8,978 nucleotides of DNA from JAYGED01 sp046582565 (GTDB taxonomy: Bacteria; Pseudomonadota; Alphaproteobacteria; JAAXGF01). Every line of letters starts with the position of its first letter. The stretch's first letter is position 1. The notes below the pieces were generated by a model that was not told the origin of the DNA, did not search any database, and was given only the letters and a program-made list of their open reading frames with translations. Made by a program: the position numbers and the translations under genes. The DNA lies in assembly GCA_046582565.1 (NCBI GenBank), contig JAYGED010000214.1, forward strand, positions 1 to 8,978. The letters run 5' to 3'. Below are positions 6,212 through 8,978 of the stretch, piece by piece.

Positions 6212-6244
6212 GGCCCCGCCCTCCCCAGGCGGGGCCTTCCCTTT
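6212..6244 (+). terminator. Orphan intrinsic terminator
   Basis: A perfect 9-bp GC-rich stem, GGCCCCGCC (6212-6220) and GGCGGGGCC (6228-6236), with loop CTCCCCA, is followed by TTCCCTTT on the + strand. The opposite strand has no T-tract, so it works rightward. No + strand gene lies upstream before the small RNA, which has its own terminator. It ends either a short RNA from the promoter-like pair at 6166-6194 or a gene since lost. Confidence 0.7.
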
Positions 6245-6449
6245 GAGATCCAGTTTACATTGAGGATATCTGTCACCGTTTCGACTTCCGCCATCCTGCT
6301 TTGAGTTGGGGAAGAATCGGAGGCATCGCTTGGTTTGCAAACAACCCCTAACCCATTGAGACATAACGCAAGCGCTACACGAAGCAGCGCGGGGCCCTCC
6401 TGTGGACTACCGGGACAACCCGCAACGCAAGGTGTTGCTTCAAATCAAG
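6245..6449. other. Non-coding stretch, possible mobile-element remnant
   Basis: No protein motif or conserved frame is recognised in this stretch. Short open frames exist on both strands but read as unrelated low-quality sequence. It adjoins the IS21-like end at 6450-6499 on the side where the element body should lie, so it may be the decayed edge of that element. Confidence 0.25.
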
Positions 6450-6499
6450 TGGACTGGATTTACTCCGCCGTTTGGACTGGATTTACTCCGCCGTTGACA
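6450..6499 (-). mobile_element. Solo insertion-sequence end, IS21-family-like
   Basis: Two exact, adjoining 23-bp units occupy 6450-6472 and 6473-6495, followed by GACA. Read on the minus strand the tip is TGTCAACGGCGGAGTAAATC, followed by the second GGCGGAGTAAATCCAGTCC. Termini starting TGTCA with repeated subterminal blocks are known in the IS21 family (istA/istB), where elements begin TG and end CA. The body should lie toward lower coordinates, but no istA or istB and no second end is present, so this is a relic. Family call rests on motif memory. Confidence 0.45.
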
Positions 6500-6568
6500 G
6501 CTACTGGATATGAGTCCGGAGCCTAACACAAAAGTGAACCACTCAATCGAGCCAAAACCCGAAACCAA

Positions 6569-7996
6569 TCAGTCGGCAAGATCCTCGCCAAGATCATAAA
6601 CCTTATAGAGAACCTTCTTATAGTGTTCGACTTCGTCGTAATAATCCATCGGTAGTCCGAGGTGCCGCGCGGTCAGCCGGCCGACCGACACCAAGAGCTG
6701 ATTCGCGGCAACGAACTCATCACGTTGCGCCCGCACCAAATTGACTTGGGCGTTAAGGAGTTCCTGCTCGGCATCGAGCACGTCGAGCACCGTGCGCGCA
6801 CCAACCATTGCCCCCTGCCGCACGCCCTCAAGCGCGATCTTATTGGAGCGAATTTCGATGCTGAATGCTTGGATGCGAGCGCGCGCCGTCATCAGCGCCC
6901 CCCACGCGATTTTTGCCGACTCCGCGGCCACTCGCCGCGCCGCCTCGATCTCGATCCGGCGTTGGCTGACGATTTGCTTGGCCTCCCGAACCCGCGAGGA
7001 AACCGATCCGGCCTGATAGAGCGGTATCGTTAACGTGACGATGACCGATAGGTTCTCGCGCGTAGAATCTGCGGCCGTAATCGAGTTCTCCAGCTCGATC
7101 TCGCCCGTGACGCTGATTTTCGGCAGCCGCTCACCCTCGACCAGATTGACCGTATCGCGCGCCGCCTTCTCGGCAAACCGCGCGGCGACGACATCGAAAT
7201 TTTGCGCCGCCGCGATGCCGAGTGCCTCGTCCAAATTTGGCGGCAAGCCTTCGACCAGCGGCGGCGCCAGCTCGCCCACCGCTACGCCCACCACCTGCTG
7301 GTAAGTGGCGCGCGAGGCTTCGAGGCCACCCTCGGCCTGGATGCGATCCGCCTTGGCACGCGCTAGGCGGGCCTCTGCCTGCGACACGTCGGTCCGCGTC
7401 AGCTCACCGACCAAGAATCTTTCTCGCGTCGCTTCAAGCTGCTGGCGCAGGACCTGTACGTTGTTGGTCGTAAGCCTGACCACAGCTTGATCGCGCACCA
7501 CGTCCATGTGAGCCGTCGCCGCGGCGAGCAGCACGCCCTGCTCGGTGGCGGCGAGCCGCGAGCGCTCCGCTAGCACCTCGTTCTTCGCGCGACTGGTATC
7601 GGCCAACGTTCTTCCGCCGCGGAACAGCGGCTGCCTAACCGTCAGATTGTAGGTTTCCGGTTTGCGCAGTTCGCGCGTGGTGGAGGTCCCGCTTTGGCTG
7701 TCGATCCGGTTGCGTCCTACCTGTCCCGTGAAGGTCACGGTCGGACGCCAGTTGGACAACGCCTGGGGCACGCCTTCGTCGACCGAGCGCAGCTTTGCCC
7801 GCTGGGCCTGCAACGTCGGATTCGTATTATAGGCGCTGATTAATGTATCGTTGAGTGTCTGACCCTGGGCGAGCAACGCGTATAGGAAAACGCCGAGGCC
7901 AGCGATCCACCCGCCAACGCCCGCAACAAGATTGTGCGTGATCGAATCCTTCGCGCCGACCGTAAACCCCCATGCCCTCAAACGTCCGCAACCCAT
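6569..7996 (-). CDS. TolC-family outer-membrane channel protein
   Basis: TolC-family proteins form trimeric outer-membrane and periplasmic tunnels that serve type I secretion or efflux with an inner-membrane pump and an adaptor. The 475-residue product has a family-typical length. A hydrophobic stretch at about residues 23-43 (LVAGVGGWIAGLGVFLYALL) is the likely signal core, giving an unusually long n-region. Mature-like sequence begins QTLNDTLISAYNTNPTLQAQ. The first repeat includes WRPTVTFTGQVG, LTVRQPLFRGG, and the coiled-coil ERFLVGELTRTDVSQAEARL; the second includes VTLTIPLYQAGSVSSRVREA and AMVGARTVLDVLDAEQELLN. The start is ATG 7996, because AAAGGA sits 6 bases upstream; two TTG codons just before it are less likely. 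No pump or adaptor gene lies in this window, so its partner is unknown. Confidence 0.92.
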   Translation of the reverse strand: MGCGRLRAWGFTVGAKDSITHNLVAGVGGWIAGLGVFLYALLAQGQTLNDTLISAYNTNPTLQAQRAKLRSVDEGVPQALSNWRPTVTFTGQVGRNRIDSQSGTSTTRELRKPETYNLTVRQPLFRGGRTLADTSRAKNEVLAERSRLAATEQGVLLAAATAHMDVVRDQAVVRLTTNNVQVLRQQLEATRERFLVGELTRTDVSQAEARLARAKADRIQAEGGLEASRATYQQVVGVAVGELAPPLVEGLPPNLDEALGIAAAQNFDVVAARFAEKAARDTVNLVEGERLPKISVTGEIELENSITAADSTRENLSVIVTLTIPLYQAGSVSSRVREAKQIVSQRRIEIEAARRVAAESAKIAWGALMTARARIQAFSIEIRSNKIALEGVRQGAMVGARTVLDVLDAEQELLNAQVNLVRAQRDEFVAANQLLVSVGRLTARHLGLPMDYYDEVEHYKKVLYKVYDLGEDLAD

Positions 7997-8069
7997 CAAC
8001 AATCCTTTGCCACCCGCTTCAAGACGCCTGCCCTACAGCACGGCCAGCCCACTTTCCCGTGCAACTTAC

Positions 8070-8098
8070 CCATAAAATCTCGCCGACGATAGCGTCAA
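8070..8098 (-). promoter_or_regulatory. Possible promoter of the tolC-family gene
   Basis: On the minus strand TTGACG (8098-8093) is followed after 17 bases by TTATGG (8075-8070); at 16 or 18 bases TTTATG or TATGGG could serve instead. A start near 8062 would leave a leader of about 65 bases before the ATG at 7996. The -35 is good and the -10 weak. Confidence 0.3.
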
Positions 8099-8275
8099 AA
8101 GACGAATGCCGCCCCGGCGCGGAACTCCAGAAAGGTCGGAACCGCCGCGTCGAATGGCGTGCGGCGAGAGGTCACAGTTGCGGAGCAGCGTGGCGCGTCC
8201 GATGTTGCCTTCCCGCGCGACGATCGCGGCCAAGCGACCACCTTCCGCAAGTTGGGCGAGTAAGGCACGCACGAA
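8095..8275 (-). pseudogene. Possible frameshifted 3' end of an outer-membrane-type gene
   Basis: On the minus strand a frame from about 8275 reads LLAQLAEGGRLAAIV onward with GC-rich third codon positions as far as about 8150. From there the third-position signal moves to another frame, which reads FDAAVPTFLEFRAGAAFVF and stops at 8095-8097. The alternating hydrophobic pattern and terminal phenylalanine resemble the last strand of outer-membrane beta-barrels. It sits just upstream of the TolC-family gene, on the same strand. No family is recognised and the frame switch may be illusory. Confidence 0.25.
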
Positions 8276-8278
8276 ACT

Positions 8279-8306
8279 ATCCCCCCTTCGAGAGCGAAGG
8301 GGGGAT
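8279..8306. repeat. Perfect 12-bp inverted repeat (hairpin)
   Basis: ATCCCCCCTTCG (8279-8290) and CGAAGGGGGGAT (8295-8306) flank the loop AGAG. Neither strand has a clear T-tract after it, so a terminator is not well supported. It resembles small intergenic palindromic repeats and abuts the inverted repeat at 8303-8424. Confidence 0.75.
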
Positions 8307-8424
8307 CAGTTCCATTCCGCTGTACAGCCTCACGTGCAAATGGCCTATAGCCAAAGGCAAGCCGGCGCCGGACGGCACCCCGATTCTCGCCCTCAGCTCC
8401 AATTCGCAATGTTGGAACTGATCC
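8303..8424. repeat. 122-bp segment bounded by a 12-bp inverted repeat
   Basis: GGATCAGTTCCA (8303-8314) and TGGAACTGATCC (8413-8424) are exact reverse complements bounding a 98-base interior. Both strands of the interior carry short open frames but none with a convincing start or motif. A miniature transposable element or an RNA with a long-range stem are the main options. No clear target-site duplication is visible at its edges. Confidence 0.5.
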
Positions 8425-8489
8425 TTTGCGTCGATCAGCCAGCGCCCAGCTTTGATGATGCCTTCGCGGCTCTGTTTCTGCGATCCTCA

Positions 8490-8519
8490 CGGCGGCGCCT
8501 CTGGGGGGGGGCGCCGCCG
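8490..8519 (-). terminator. GC-rich hairpin after the repeat-protein gene
   Basis: A perfect 10-bp stem, CGGCGGCGCC (8490-8499) and GGCGCCGCCG (8510-8519), lies about 25 bases beyond the stop of the minus-strand gene at 8545. The loop contains most of a nine-G run on the + strand. No T-tract follows on the minus strand, so termination is uncertain; transcript stabilisation is an alternative. Confidence 0.4.
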
Positions 8520-8544
8520 GGAAAGAATCAAGGCTCGTTCTCGA

Positions 8545-8978
8545 TCAACCTACATCCGTGGCGTCGTCCGTGTCGGCGTCTTCCTCGGGCGTTTCCGCCT
8601 CGTCGGCCACCGTGAGGTCGGCCGGCTGGTCGTCCCCGCTCTCCGCCGGGGGCGGCGTGGTCGACGCTTGAGCCTGTGTGGTTGCCTGATCCAGGGCCAC
8701 GTCGGCCGGAGCGGGCGCGGCTGGACCGGGCGGCGGCGCGTCGCCTCCGGCGCCCTGTCCAATGGCGGCGTCTAATGCGGCACCGAGGCCGCCTTCACCG
8801 GCCATAGCGGACGGGTCACCCCCCATCGGGGGTCCTTCACCGGCCATAGCGGACGGGTCACCCCCCATCGGGGGTCCTTCACCGGCCATAGCGGACGGGT
8901 CACCCCCCATCGGGGGTCCTTCACCGGCCATAGCGGACGGGTCATCCCCCATCGGGGGTCCTTCACCGGCCATAGCGG
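8545..8978 (-). CDS. Unrecognised low-complexity repeat protein, C-terminal part (5' end outside window)
   Basis: The minus-strand frame is open to the window edge and ends at TGA 8547-8545, so the start lies beyond base 8978. Visible sequence starts with tandem 14-residue repeats, MAGEGPPMGGDPSA, four full copies plus part of a fifth; one copy has GDD for GGD. A degenerate AGEGGLGAALDAAIGQG segment follows, then an alanine/proline-rich stretch, then a strongly acidic tail (about 35 residues) including EETPEEDADTDDATD-like sequence ending DVG. No membrane span or known domain is visible in this part. The composition suggests a disordered, possibly exported linker. Proximity to a TolC-family gene on the same strand hints at envelope or secretion, but they are about 550 bases apart. 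Function unknown. Confidence 0.7.
   Translation of the reverse strand, partial: AMAGEGPPMGDDPSAMAGEGPPMGGDPSAMAGEGPPMGGDPSAMAGEGPPMGGDPSAMAGEGGLGAALDAAIGQGAGGDAPPPGPAAPAPADVALDQATTQAQASTTPPPAESGDDQPADLTVADEAETPEEDADTDDATDVG
8797..8978 (-). repeat. 42-bp tandem repeat inside the 3' gene
   Basis: Four full units (8797-8838, 8839-8880, 8881-8922, 8923-8964) and 14 bases of a fifth are nearly identical at DNA level; the one change I see is a C to T at 8945 in the fourth unit. Each unit contains ACCCCC-CATC-GGGGGT, a 6-bp perfect hairpin. Identity at synonymous positions points to recent expansion or gene conversion. Since 42 is divisible by three, copy number can change without a frameshift. Confidence 0.95.

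Noticed and set aside
6335..6526. 63-codon + strand frame crossing the 23-bp repeats
   Set aside because: It reads through the insertion-sequence end repeats and has no family resemblance.
8106..8615. 169-codon + strand frame in the gap before the repeat protein
   Set aside because: Arginine/proline/serine-rich shadow sequence; it crosses both inverted repeats and the stop region of the minus-strand gene.
8772..8966. Alternative minus-strand frame of the 42-bp repeat (KDPRWGVTRPLWPV units)
   Set aside because: Any frame of a 42-bp repeat stays periodic; the frame chosen stays open to the window edge and continues into a long non-repeat acidic tail.
8797..8978. CRISPR array
   Set aside because: The units are contiguous with no variable spacers and lie in frame within a coding sequence.

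Overview
The window looks like chromosomal DNA of an alphaproteobacterium, most likely of the Rhodospirillales type. The left half is GC-rich and carries carB-greA-ELM1 family-trxB-lysR, all on the + strand. I recall this order as typical of that group but cannot check it here. The protein motifs agree: alphaproteobacterial CarB and GreA, a DUF1022/ELM1-like protein and a CATC thioredoxin reductase.

Layout. 1-1277: 3' part of carB (carbamoyl-phosphate synthase large chain). 1308-1781: greA. 1778-2752: ELM1-like protein, whose TTG start overlaps the greA stop. 2827-3795: trxB. 3849-4739: a LysR-type regulator. The trxB-lysR junction is four 17-bp units in which every stop codon is followed two bases later by an ATG. 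This gives three 4-codon mini-ORFs in a row before the real lysR start.

4740-5343 has no intact protein gene. It holds a multi-hairpin small RNA with a strong intrinsic terminator and a single-stranded CCUCCCU, similar to the alphaproteobacterial alpha-r8/MmgR sRNAs. Upstream are two CTGC-N3-GCA sites like those of PhaR/AniA, the polyhydroxybutyrate-responsive repressor. A truncated small-protein remnant follows.

5344-6051 (- strand) is a visibly AT-richer gene for a YecA/UPF0149-like protein with a C-terminal SEC-C zinc motif, probably acquired. 6052-6568 is a patchwork: an orphan promoter-like and terminator pair, and a solo end that resembles an IS21-family insertion sequence.

6569-7996 (- strand) is a TolC-family outer-membrane channel. 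8003-8544 is non-coding or decayed DNA with a 12-bp perfect hairpin, a 12-bp inverted repeat and a possible frameshifted gene fragment. 8545-8978 (- strand) is the C-terminal part of an unrecognised low-complexity protein built on a near-identical 42-bp (14-residue) tandem repeat that runs off the window.

The left half is housekeeping: pyrimidine/arginine precursor supply, transcript cleavage and thiol redox. The right half is accessory and envelope-related. The most unusual items are the reinitiation-like chain before lysR and the candidate PHB-linked sRNA with its operator-like sites.
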